This document shows positions 1-7,000 of a DNA stretch of 8,033 nucleotides, piece after piece; position 1 is the first letter of the stretch, and each line of letters begins with the position of its first letter. The notes below the pieces were generated by a model. That model searched no databases, was not told where the DNA came from, and saw only the letters and a list, made by a program, of their open reading frames with translations. This DNA is from Oscillospiraceae bacterium (GTDB lineage: Bacteria > Bacillota_A > Clostridia > Oscillospirales > Oscillospiraceae), in assembly GCA_016302015.1 (NCBI GenBank), contig JAEDOJ010000063.1, positions 1-8,033 on the forward strand, written 5' to 3'. Both the position numbers and the translations under genes were made by a program.

Positions 1-45
1 AACCCGAACCAGCTTTGAAATAATCTCTTTTTTTGCTTCTTCCAC
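1..45 (-). CDS. Start of an unidentified gene, truncated by the window edge
   Basis: A GTG codon at 45-43 opens a frame that stays open to base 1 and gives the 15 residues MEEAKKEIISKLVRV. A strong purine-rich ribosome binding site (GAGGGGG, 54-60) sits 8 nt upstream, which is why I prefer this start. It lies 43 nt downstream of the S26 peptidase gene in the same direction, so it is probably the next gene of that operon. A competing reading starts at an ATG that overlaps the peptidase stop codon (ATGA, around 92) in another frame. Its peptide is also open to the edge but has a less natural composition. Too little is visible to assign a family. Confidence 0.4.
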   Translation of the reverse strand, partial: MEEAKKEIISKLVRV

Positions 46-73
46 GAAGCGTTCCCCCTCTTTGTCTTTGCGG

Positions 74-87
74 CCGGCAGAAGCCGG
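74..87 (-). repeat. Small GC-rich hairpin between peptidase gene and next gene
   Basis: CCGGC-AGAA-GCCGG forms a perfect 5-bp stem with a 4-nt loop, immediately after the stop codon of the S26-like gene on the minus strand. No T-run follows it in the direction of transcription, so it does not look like an intrinsic terminator. It could be an mRNA processing or stability element, or chance. Confidence 0.3.
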
Positions 88-88
88 A

Positions 89-565
89 TCATTTTTCTCT
101 CTTTGCTCTGAATTTCCGAACCCGGTTTTTCAGCCACGGACGAAGGCTGAAAATCAGCTTCCGAAGCCGGAGCATCCAGGTCCAGACAACACAATACATA
201 CGGTAGAGCAGATTTTTGTTGGTCAGATGTCTTCCCTTCCGGACAAATTCCGTTGCAACGGCAATCATCTGATCCCGGCGCAGTCCCCTCTCCAGAATCC
301 ATTGATGATCACCGCAGCAGGTATAGGTGCCGTCCGCCTCCACCCGGACAATCCGGTGAAGCACAAAAGCACCGTCCTCCCTTCGGTAAAGCGGAAGATC
401 ATACTTCTTCAGCTCCCCGGTGATGGGCGACAGTGTGACCTGATCCCGATTTCCAAGAATAAACGGGTACATACTGCTGCCGGTAACGGTCAGCGTAAAG
501 GAGCCGCCGTTTTCGAGAATCTCACGAATCAGCGGGTAATAGTCCGCTAACTGAATTTTAGTCAA
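89..565 (-). CDS. S26-family (signal peptidase-like) Ser/His peptidase
   Basis: With a TTG start at 565 the product is 158 residues. GSSMYP (29-34) matches the box with the nucleophilic serine of S26 signal peptidases (Ser31). HRIV (70-73) supplies a histidine where bacterial SipS/LepB enzymes carry lysine, as in SipW and eukaryotic Sec11. CGD (84-86) resembles the conserved C-terminal GD box. There is no N-terminal membrane anchor. A mildly hydrophobic, aromatic segment (about 119-141) followed by a very basic tail may attach it to the membrane. I chose TTG because it overlaps the PqqD stop by 8 nt and has AGAGG about 9 nt upstream. An ATG at 628 exists but would overlap the PqqD gene by 71 nt. 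The partnership with PqqD suggests peptide maturation or leader cleavage; the substrate is unknown. Confidence 0.75.
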   Translation of the reverse strand: MTKIQLADYYPLIREILENGGSFTLTVTGSSMYPFILGNRDQVTLSPITGELKKYDLPLYRREDGAFVLHRIVRVEADGTYTCCGDHQWILERGLRRDQMIAVATEFVRKGRHLTNKNLLYRMYCVVWTWMLRLRKLIFSLRPWLKNRVRKFRAKREK

Positions 566-821
566 GACAACCAGCCTCTTGCAGCTTCCGGATAAAGTCC
601 GCAGAGCATTGCCGTGCCGTGGCTTCATCCACGTCGTATTCTCTGAGCAGAGCAGCGGTCAGGCTGTCCACGTCTCCGCCCTTTTCCAGTTCCTTCCACA
701 AAAAAGCGCCGGATTCGTTCAGCGCAATCATCCCGTTAAAGTCCACAGATGCCGCACCCACAGGTACAACTATATGAGATCCTGCAATGGAGCGCAGCAT
801 CATTCCGGTTTTGGTTTTCAT
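558..821 (-). CDS. PqqD-family protein (RiPP recognition element)
   Basis: An 87-residue protein of normal length for the PqqD family. The signature is visible: a beta-rich N-terminal half, then LNESGAFLW (34-42), then a helical region with LLREYDVDEATA (58-69) and a final amphipathic helix ending LQEAGCLD. PqqD-like proteins are small winged-helix domains that bind the leader of a ribosomally made peptide and present it to a modifying enzyme, often a radical SAM/SPASM protein. No such enzyme lies in the window; it may be beyond the left edge. The ATG at 821 is preferred because GGAGGAG ends 5 nt before it. In-frame upstream ATGs at 926 and 851 lack a comparable site. The stop overlaps the start of the S26 peptidase gene, which implies translational coupling. 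Confidence 0.8.
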   Translation of the reverse strand: MKTKTGMMLRSIAGSHIVVPVGAASVDFNGMIALNESGAFLWKELEKGGDVDSLTAALLREYDVDEATARQCSADFIRKLQEAGCLD

Positions 822-826
822 AGTCT

Positions 827-833
827 CTCCTCC
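827..833 (-). promoter_or_regulatory. Ribosome binding site of the PqqD gene
   Basis: GGAGGAG on the minus strand, 5 nt before the ATG at 821. It decides the start in favour of the 87-residue form over the longer in-frame readings. Confidence 0.8.
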
Positions 834-847
834 GTCTATTCTATAGA

Positions 848-868
848 TCATGGCAGCGGAGGCGGCAT
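848..868 (-). CDS. Possible leader peptide MPPPLP upstream of the PqqD gene
   Basis: A six-codon ORF (ATG at 868, TGA at 850-848) lies in the 5' leader of the PqqD operon. GGGGAG (876-881) precedes its ATG by 7 nt, an ideal spacing. It contains three consecutive prolines, a sequence known to slow ribosomes without EF-P. Its TGA overlaps an ATG (851) that is in frame with PqqD, giving the extension MIYRIDGGET before the preferred start. It could be a regulatory upstream ORF; given its size it could also be coincidence. Confidence 0.25.
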   Translation of the reverse strand: MPPPLP

Positions 869-897
869 GGCGGCACTCCCCTACAATACTTAGAACA

Positions 898-926
898 AGT
901 ATATCACATTTTTCTCCACAATGCAA
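898..926 (-). promoter_or_regulatory. Predicted promoter of the PqqD-S26 operon
   Basis: On the minus strand TATACT (903-898) forms an extended -10 (TGATATACT). A weak -35, TTGCAT (926-921), lies 17 bp upstream. Transcription would start near 891 and leave a leader of about 70 nt. The 128-bp gap between the GH25 stop and the PqqD start shows no convincing hairpin-plus-T-run terminator, so readthrough from the GH25 gene is also possible. Confidence 0.5.
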
Positions 927-949
927 CGTTGTTTTTACGCATCAGAACT

Positions 950-3892
950 TTAGTTTGTGAAAGCAAACAGGCGCAGCGTGCTTTTCTCCGCTGAAAGGTC
1001 AAACTTTCCCTCGGACGCCGCCAGCCAGAGGCCGTCTTTATAAATTTGTGAGATACTGTTATTATTTTCCAGCGTCAGGCAGGCATTTGCTTTTCCCGGC
1101 CCGATGTGAACGCCGTTTCTGTCAAGGTGGAGCAGTTCTCCGTACACATTGCGGAAGGCATAAGTGCCGTCCCGCTGCCGTTCCGGCGTCCACAGCAGCT
1201 CCGCGCTGAGGATCAGCTCTCCCTTTGCGTTGGGAGCGTCGATCCTTCTGGCGCTGCCGTCCGGGCCAAGGGCAATCCACCCCTCCGCCGTCTCTCCGAC
1301 AATCACAATCCTGCTGTCCTGCTTCAGCGCCTCGCCGGTCTGCATCACATGGACGGAGAGGAATTCCGCCCGCTGGCACATGGTGCAGATACCGTTCTGA
1401 TAGGAATGGTCGATTCTCTCCAAAAGCTTGCCGCAGTAAACTCTGCCGCCGCAGTTGATGCAGCGGGTGTCGCAGACCGCCCCCGCAGAATTGCACAGCG
1501 GGGAGTAGGTCGCCCCGGAGGCCAGCCGGCTGTGAGAGCAGGAGGAAACGGTCAGGGTGGAATTCATAAGAAGGGTGCTTCCCGAAGCGTTTTCCCCCGT
1601 GATCACCAGACGGTACTCCCCTTCCGTCAGGGCGGAGAACCGCAACCGCTGCCCCAGTCCCGCCACGGAGGCTGACCTTGCTCCGGGGCTGATGGTCGCC
1701 GTGCTCACCGTCATCAGCGAGGTCTCGCTGAACAGGGTCGCCGTAATATTCTGAAGCTCCGAAGCCTCGGAGGTCACGGTTCCCCACAGTCCAAGGCCGC
1801 TGCCCTGGCTGTAGGACAGCCCTGCGGGATCAAAATGAACCCCATCCCAGCGAATCTGATCCTGATAGTCCGCCACAGTCAGCGTGCTTTCGTAGACCGT
1901 TGTGAAGGTGTGGCCGTTTTTTGCATTTATATATAATGTATAGTCGTTTTCCATCAGGCCGGAAAAGCTCAGCCGGTGGTTCAGGGAAGACAGATCGAAC
2001 ACGTTTCTTCCCGGCACGGCTCCCGCGCTGAGATGCACCTTTCCGTTGACATCCACCACATTGACGGATACAAATTCCAGCGGAGAGGCATCGGAGGCAA
2101 TCACGCCCTCCAGACGGAAGGTTTCTCCCTTGGTCAGCAGAATGGGAGCGTTACACCCGCAGAGGCTGATGGCGTCGGGACGGATGAAGAAATTCTGCTC
2201 CGCAATGGTGGCGGGGCCGCCGTCGTTCAGTCCTCTGATCACCAGCGTATAGACCCCGTAATCCAGATTCTCAAGCTCCAGCTTCCCGGTCAGGTCTCCG
2301 ATTTCCAGAGACTTCACCGGCGCAGGCAAGTCCATACTCGCCACGGCTTCCCGGTTCAGGTTCAGAATCTCCACCGTCAGGCTCCGGATGTCAGACCGTG
2401 CGGAGGTGACCGTGCCGGTAATGCGTACCTCGTCTCCCGGGAAATAGTCTGTTTTCAGGGTCAGATTGGAGAGGGTCATGGGATCGTCCTTCACCCAGAC
2501 GGAGAAGGCTTCCTTCAAAACGGTGAACGTTCCCCTGTCCATGTCCACGGTAACGCTGTATTCATACTCCCCCGGGGTCAGAGACTCCAGCTTCAGCTCC
2601 GAGGACAGCATTTTGATGTCAAAGATCGTGGAATCCGGGGCGGCCTCCGCCTTGATTACAATCTGATCGCCGGAGCTGACCGCTACCGTCACCCGGCACA
2701 TTTTTTCCGCAGCCGTCAGCTTCCCCTCCGCCTGAAAGCTCTCTCCCGCTTTCAGATCCCGGGGTACGGATATACTATTTAAATAAATACCGTTTTTACC
2801 GATGAACATCGTCTGCCGCAGAAGCGTTAACGTCTCCGCCTCGTTGGTTGCGGTGATAGTATAGGAATATTTCCCCTCTCCCAGCTCCTCCGGCTTCAGA
2901 CCGTTGGCAAGGGCGGAGATGTCATACTGCTTCACATTGGGCGCAACAGAGTGGCTCTTGACGATCTCTCCGTTCTCATCCCGGATGGAAATGGTCACAT
3001 CGGAAATATCTCCCTGAGAGGAGGAAATCACGCCTCCCGGGTTCATGGTACTGCCCAGAGGCAGCACCGCAGGCAGGGAGGTTCCGTTCAGGGTCATGGT
3101 GGAGCCCAGAGCGCTGTAGCCGTTGAAGCCATAGTGCTTGCAGATGGAGGGATAATCCTTAAAAGCCACATTCATGTCCACATTTCCGGGGACGCCCTCC
3201 ACCTTCCCGGAGGAGGAATACTGCCACATACCGCAAATTCCGTCATAATCTCCATATGTATCATAGGAGCCGGTATTCCAATACTGCGCCAGCCAGCATT
3301 CATATTTTGCGCAGACTCGATCCGTGTCGATCTTGGAGCTGAGCCAGCTCCTGCTGGAGTACAGCCCCACCAGCCAGCCCTCCGCCGCCATGGCGTCCAA
3401 AAAGGACAGGGCGATCCCGGTCAGTTCCTCTTTCCCCATGGGCTCATGGATTTCCGGGTCTTCCAGATCGAAGTAGACCGGATATTCCAGCTGCTTTCCG
3501 GCGAGCCAGCCCTTCAGCGCCTGAGCCTCCTCATAAGCGTCGCCGCCGTCGTGGGCATAGGAATACAGGTAGACGCCCACATTCAGTCCGGCCGCCTTCG
3601 CACGGGTGTAGTTTTCCTCAAAGGTATCGTCCTTGGTCCTGGCAAAGCCCGCACGGAGGATCACAAAGCTGTAGCCCTGCTCCCGGATCTTCTGGAAGTC
3701 CACCTCATGCCCCTGCCAGGTGGAAATATCAATTCCGTGAGCCATGATGCCGTTGTTGTCTCCGTTTTTTCCTCCGGAATAGCCCGAGTCATAGGCTGCA
3801 TGGGTCTTCGGCACGGGGAGAAGGGAAAACACCATAAGCGCCGCCAAAAGCAGACAAAAAGATTTTTGTATAGATTGCATAATTTTTTTCAT
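950..3892 (-). CDS. Secreted GH25 muramidase with beta-sandwich repeats
   Basis: A 980-residue exported protein. Residues 1-32 are a signal peptide: basic start, LLLAALMVFSLL core, cleavage near THA-AY. Residues 50-258 are a glycoside hydrolase 25 domain, the N-acetylmuramidase family that cleaves the peptidoglycan glycan chain. The carboxylates line up with the family: Asp55 in GIDIS, and Asp142 and Glu144 in FDLEDPE. Residues 264-783 hold about five degenerate repeats of about 100 residues that read as beta-sandwich domains. Residues 785-843 are a Cys-rich module with CxxC pairs (CINC, CTMC). Residues 844-980 form a beta-rich domain resembling those in the divergent peptidase gene. The long non-catalytic part is unlike phage endolysins and suggests a surface or remodelling enzyme. 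The ATG at 3892 has only a weak GGGA 7 nt upstream. No sortase motif or SLH domain was seen. Confidence 0.9.
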   Translation of the reverse strand: MKKIMQSIQKSFCLLLAALMVFSLLPVPKTHAAYDSGYSGGKNGDNNGIMAHGIDISTWQGHEVDFQKIREQGYSFVILRAGFARTKDDTFEENYTRAKAAGLNVGVYLYSYAHDGGDAYEEAQALKGWLAGKQLEYPVYFDLEDPEIHEPMGKEELTGIALSFLDAMAAEGWLVGLYSSRSWLSSKIDTDRVCAKYECWLAQYWNTGSYDTYGDYDGICGMWQYSSSGKVEGVPGNVDMNVAFKDYPSICKHYGFNGYSALGSTMTLNGTSLPAVLPLGSTMNPGGVISSSQGDISDVTISIRDENGEIVKSHSVAPNVKQYDISALANGLKPEELGEGKYSYTITATNEAETLTLLRQTMFIGKNGIYLNSISVPRDLKAGESFQAEGKLTAAEKMCRVTVAVSSGDQIVIKAEAAPDSTIFDIKMLSSELKLESLTPGEYEYSVTVDMDRGTFTVLKEAFSVWVKDDPMTLSNLTLKTDYFPGDEVRITGTVTSARSDIRSLTVEILNLNREAVASMDLPAPVKSLEIGDLTGKLELENLDYGVYTLVIRGLNDGGPATIAEQNFFIRPDAISLCGCNAPILLTKGETFRLEGVIASDASPLEFVSVNVVDVNGKVHLSAGAVPGRNVFDLSSLNHRLSFSGLMENDYTLYINAKNGHTFTTVYESTLTVADYQDQIRWDGVHFDPAGLSYSQGSGLGLWGTVTSEASELQNITATLFSETSLMTVSTATISPGARSASVAGLGQRLRFSALTEGEYRLVITGENASGSTLLMNSTLTVSSCSHSRLASGATYSPLCNSAGAVCDTRCINCGGRVYCGKLLERIDHSYQNGICTMCQRAEFLSVHVMQTGEALKQDSRIVIVGETAEGWIALGPDGSARRIDAPNAKGELILSAELLWTPERQRDGTYAFRNVYGELLHLDRNGVHIGPGKANACLTLENNNSISQIYKDGLWLAASEGKFDLSAEKSTLRLFAFTN
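959..1540 (-). other. Cys-rich plus beta-rich module shared with the divergent peptidase gene
   Basis: This encodes residues 785-978 of the GH25 protein. The pattern CxH...GAT...C...G...DTxCxxCG...V...G...HSY matches, with nearly the same spacing, the module at residues 700-746 of the rightward protein. The following 135 residues share the pattern 'MQ-x-GE-x-L...D-x-IVI' and a 'G-x-Y-x-F/YL...YL' core with that protein's beta-rich domains. The order is Cys-rich then beta-rich here, and beta-rich then Cys-rich in the peptidase. Homology was judged by eye. Confidence 0.6.
1544..3103 (-). repeat. Five degenerate ~100-residue beta-sandwich repeats in the GH25 protein
   Basis: Residues about 264-783. 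Each copy opens with an L-x-L/I-x strand and a G-E/D-x-F/V-R/Q-x-x-G-x-V/L turn (for example GESFQAEGKL, GDEVRITGTV, GETFRLEGVI). The middle has 'V-x-V-x-x-x-x-G-x', and the end has 'L-x-x-L-x-x-G-x-Y-x-Y/L-x-V/I' (for example LTPGEYEYSVTV, LTEGEYRLVITG). Copies are diverged at DNA level. They probably act as a spacer or binding stalk between the enzyme domain and the C-terminal module. Confidence 0.65.
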
Positions 3893-3936
3893 AGAAAAGT
3901 CCCGATTTCTGACAGATTGGATTTCAATTTTCTTTT

Positions 3937-3966
3937 ATGATACCATAGCGGGAACAAGCTTGTCAA
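3937..3966 (-). promoter_or_regulatory. Promoter of the GH25 gene
   Basis: On the minus strand a perfect -35 TTGACA (3966-3961) is separated by 18 bp from TATCAT (3942-3937), preceded by TGG, which makes an extended -10. Transcription would begin near 3930 and leave a leader of about 38 nt. Confidence 0.7.
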
Positions 3967-3974
3967 TTCCCGCT
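3947..3974. repeat. 8-bp inverted repeat in the divergent promoter region
   Basis: AGCGGGAA (3947-3954) and TTCCCGCT (3967-3974) are perfect complements around a 12-nt centre that contains the palindrome CAAGCTTG. The repeat flanks the -35 box of the GH25 promoter, one arm in the spacer and the other just upstream, which fits an operator. On the plus strand a T-run follows (3974-3979), so it could also fold as a terminator that blocks transcripts entering the rightward promoter. The regulator is not known. Confidence 0.55.
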
Positions 3975-4013
3975 TTTTTACGAAAAATTTTTTCAAAATG
4001 CACAAAATTTTTA

Positions 4014-4042
4014 TTCACAAATTGTGGAAAGTGTGGTATAAT
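4014..4042 (+). promoter_or_regulatory. Strong promoter of the large peptidase-like gene
   Basis: TTCACA (4014-4019) is spaced 17 bp from a perfect TATAAT (4037-4042), which is preceded by TGG for an extended -10. A/T tracts just upstream (about 3979-4013) resemble an UP element. Transcription would start near 4049. A CACAA-A-TTGTG dyad (4016-4026) overlaps the -35. All elements point to high expression. Confidence 0.8.
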
Positions 4043-4050
4043 ACGGCCAA

Positions 4051-4070
4051 TACGAATTTATCGTAATAAA
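4051..4070 (+). promoter_or_regulatory. Small alternative hairpins at the 5' end of the leader
   Basis: TACGA-ATTTA-TCGTA (4051-4065) can form a 5-bp stem at the very start of the predicted transcript. TTTAT-CGTA-ATAAA (4057-4070) can form a competing one. Both are weak. A 5'-terminal stem may stabilise the mRNA, but no known riboswitch is recognisable. Confidence 0.2.
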
Positions 4071-4078
4071 TCACGAAA

Positions 4079-4085
4079 GAAGGAG
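4079..4085 (+). promoter_or_regulatory. Ribosome binding site of the large peptidase-like gene
   Basis: GAAGGAG lies 5 nt before the ATG at 4091 and fixes this start, which is directly followed by a textbook signal peptide. Confidence 0.85.
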
Positions 4086-4090
4086 AACCA

Positions 4091-7000
4091 ATGAAACACA
4101 CCTGTAAACAACTTCTGGCTCTTGTGCTGGCGATTGTCATGGTGATCGGCATCCTGCCCACCATCGCCTTCGCTGCGGAAGAGGAAGAACCCACCGCTGA
4201 CGAACTCGTCAGTGTTGTCACTCCTGAAAATGAAGCCATTCTTCAGGAAGACATTCTCAATGACATCGACGCCTTCTTCGAGCTGAGCGCGAAGCGTGAC
4301 GAAGAGCGCACCATCGAAGACTACATTGCTGCCACGGACGACATTGCCGAAATGGTTCTGGCATCTGACACCTATGTAGAAGGCTCCATGCTGGAGGTCG
4401 GCGACGGCTTCTTCTGGCAGACTACCACCGGTATCACCTGCGGTTATTTCCCCTATCAGCGTTATGAGGAAGACGGCTATGTCGCCCCCATCCCCACCAG
4501 AAACGCAACCGCAAGCGCTCTGACTGCCTTCAACGCCTCCACCGCTACCAGCGCAGACGTCTGTCTGGTCTGCCCCATGTACAGTGAAGACAGCACCTTT
4601 AAAGAGACCTACGGCAACGAGACCAAGGAAATCGCCACCGCCCGGGGCGGCAAGGGCTGGAAGCTGCTGAACACCAACGCCACCGTCACCAACATCGCAA
4701 AGGCTTTCGAGACCTGCGGCGTGGTGATCTTCGACTCCCACGGCAATACCGACTGGGGCTTCTTCGACGGCGGCTCCGACGGCACCGGCAAGGCTGACAA
4801 CGTATCCAAGGCCAACACCTCTTACATCTGCCTGTCCTCGGGCACCGGCATGACCTCCGCCGACATGGCCTACGTCACCGGTACATACGGCTCCTACTGC
4901 CACGCTTACTCCAGCACCTCCGGCTACTATGTGGCGGACGGCACCGCAATCGCCAACCACATGACCAAGAACGCTCCCAACAGCTTGCTCTGGATGGCAA
5001 TCTGCCTGGGTCAGTCTACCAACGGTCTGAACGCTCCCCTGCTGGCCAAGGGCGTTAACACCGTTTACGGCTATTCTCAGTCCGTTTCCTTCGTCGGCGA
5101 CTACGCCTACGAGGCCGTCTTCTGGGACAACATGATCGCCGGCAAGACCATGGCGCAATCCATTTCCGCCATGAAGGCCAAGTATGGCAACTGGGACTAC
5201 AGCACCACCATGCTGTCCGCTCTGGGCTATTCCACCTCTCAGGGCTATGCAACTCTGTCCGCCGCAAAGGCTAACTATGCGGCCTTCCCCATCGTGGCCT
5301 CCAAAGAAGACACCTATCCCGGTCAGGGAAAGGTTGACGCCCTCCAGACCGTCACCACGACTATGACCCTGTCCGACTACGGCTACACCTCCACGGAGCC
5401 CGATCCCTCCGAGCCTTCCACCACGGAGCCTGCCGAGACCGTCACCGTGAACTTCTCCGTTCCCGCCGGTGTTTCTCAGGTTGCCAGCATGAGCTGTGAC
5501 AAGGGCAGCGCCATTACCCTGCCTTCCTCCGTCACCGGCACTCCCACCAACGACACCAACAGTTCCACCTTTGTGGGCTGGGCCGCTGCCGCCGTGGACA
5601 ACAGCACCACCGCTCCCACCTACTATGCCGCCGGTTCCTCCTACACGGTAACCGACAATGTAACCCTGTACGCTCTCTACACCTACGGCGGCGGTGCGAA
5701 TGAAGACGGCTCCTTCTATGCCATGTCCGCCGGGGACACCCTGAACGACGGTGACGAGATCGTTATCGCCGCAAACGGCACCAGCTATTGCCTGCAGCTG
5801 GCAAATCCCAGCTCCAGCACCACCTATCTGAACTACTATGACTTCTCTGCCGGAACCGTCACCTCTGCCTGCATTGTTGGCGTTACCGCATCCGGCAGCG
5901 GCTGGAAGCTGGGCGACAGCACCCAGGGTTATCTGTATAATTCCTCCAGCAACTACCTGACTGTCAACACCAGCAGCGCCTCCACCTGGACGCTGACCGA
6001 CAACGGCGACGGCACCTTCTATCTGACTGCAAACAACAGATACCTGACCTGCCGTACTGACCTGACCTCCACCAGCGCAAACTTCTGGAGAGTCGCCTCC
6101 ACCTCCAGCACCGGTACTGCCAAGCTGGATATCTACCGCCGCTCCGCAACTGCCACGGTTTATACCACCGAGTTCAACGCAGTCGCCTGCGACCACGCCA
6201 GCACCCACGTCACCGGCGCAACCGCAGCAACCTGCACCACCGATGGCTACACCGGAGATACCGTATGTGATTCCTGCGGCGCAACCGTGGCAACCGGTAC
6301 CGCCATTCCCGCCACCGGCCACAGCTATGTGACCACCACCGTAGCCCCCACCGCCACCGAGCAGGGCTATGACCACCATGTCTGCTCCGTCTGCGGCAAT
6401 ACCTACGACGACAACTACGTTGCGGCTCTGGGCGTTGACTACACCGTGTCCTTCTCCGTACCCGCAGGCGTGGATCAGATTGCCAGCATGACCTGCAACA
6501 GCAACGGCAGCATTACCCTGCCCACCGTCTCCGGCACTCCCACCAACGACACCAACAGCTCCACCTTCATCGGCTGGGCTGCCGCCGCCGTGGACAACAG
6601 CACCACCGCTCCCACCTACTACGCAGCGGGTGATTCCTACACCGCAACCGCAAATGTCACCCTCTACGCTCTGTATACCTATGGCGGCTCTGCCGACTCT
6701 TCCACTTCCCTGACCCGTATGCAGGCCGGCGAGACCCTGAACGCCGGTGATCAGATCATCATCAGAGCCAACGGCACAGACTACGCGCTCAAGCTCTCTT
6801 CCACCTATTCCAGCTATGTCGACTACTACACCATTTCTGACGGCACCGTTGATTCCCTGTGCATTCTCGATGTAACCGCATCCGGCAGCGGCTGGAAGCT
6901 GGGCGACGCCACCAACGGCTACCTGTACAACAGCTCCAGCAACAACCTCTATGCCAGCACCTCCAACGCTTCCACCTGGACTCTGGTAGACAACGGCGAC

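Noticed and set aside
62..550. 162-codon plus-strand ORF opposite the S26 gene
   Set aside because: It covers the S26 gene, whose GSSMYP and HRIV motifs are clear. The ORF itself has low-complexity, unconvincing protein sequence.
918..940. CAACGTTG palindrome followed by T-run as a terminator
   Set aside because: The stem is too short, and in the GH25 direction (minus strand) it is preceded by A residues rather than followed by a T-run.
1921..1945. AT-rich island with TATATAATG inside the GH25 gene as an internal promoter
   Set aside because: It encodes a normal beta strand (YTLYINAKNG) in frame, and no -35 with proper spacing is visible on either strand.
2951..3940. 329-codon plus-strand ORF opposite the GH25 catalytic domain, and similar ORFs at 1106-1675 and 1976-2782
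   Set aside because: They are antisense to a well-supported GH25 coding frame, have no recognisable domain, and arise from GC-rich codon bias.
5055..5267. Arg/Ser-rich minus-strand ORF, and other Arg-rich ORFs at 5964-6149 and 7164-7523
   Set aside because: These are out-of-frame shadows of the large rightward gene, with the biased Arg/Ser composition expected from its codon usage.
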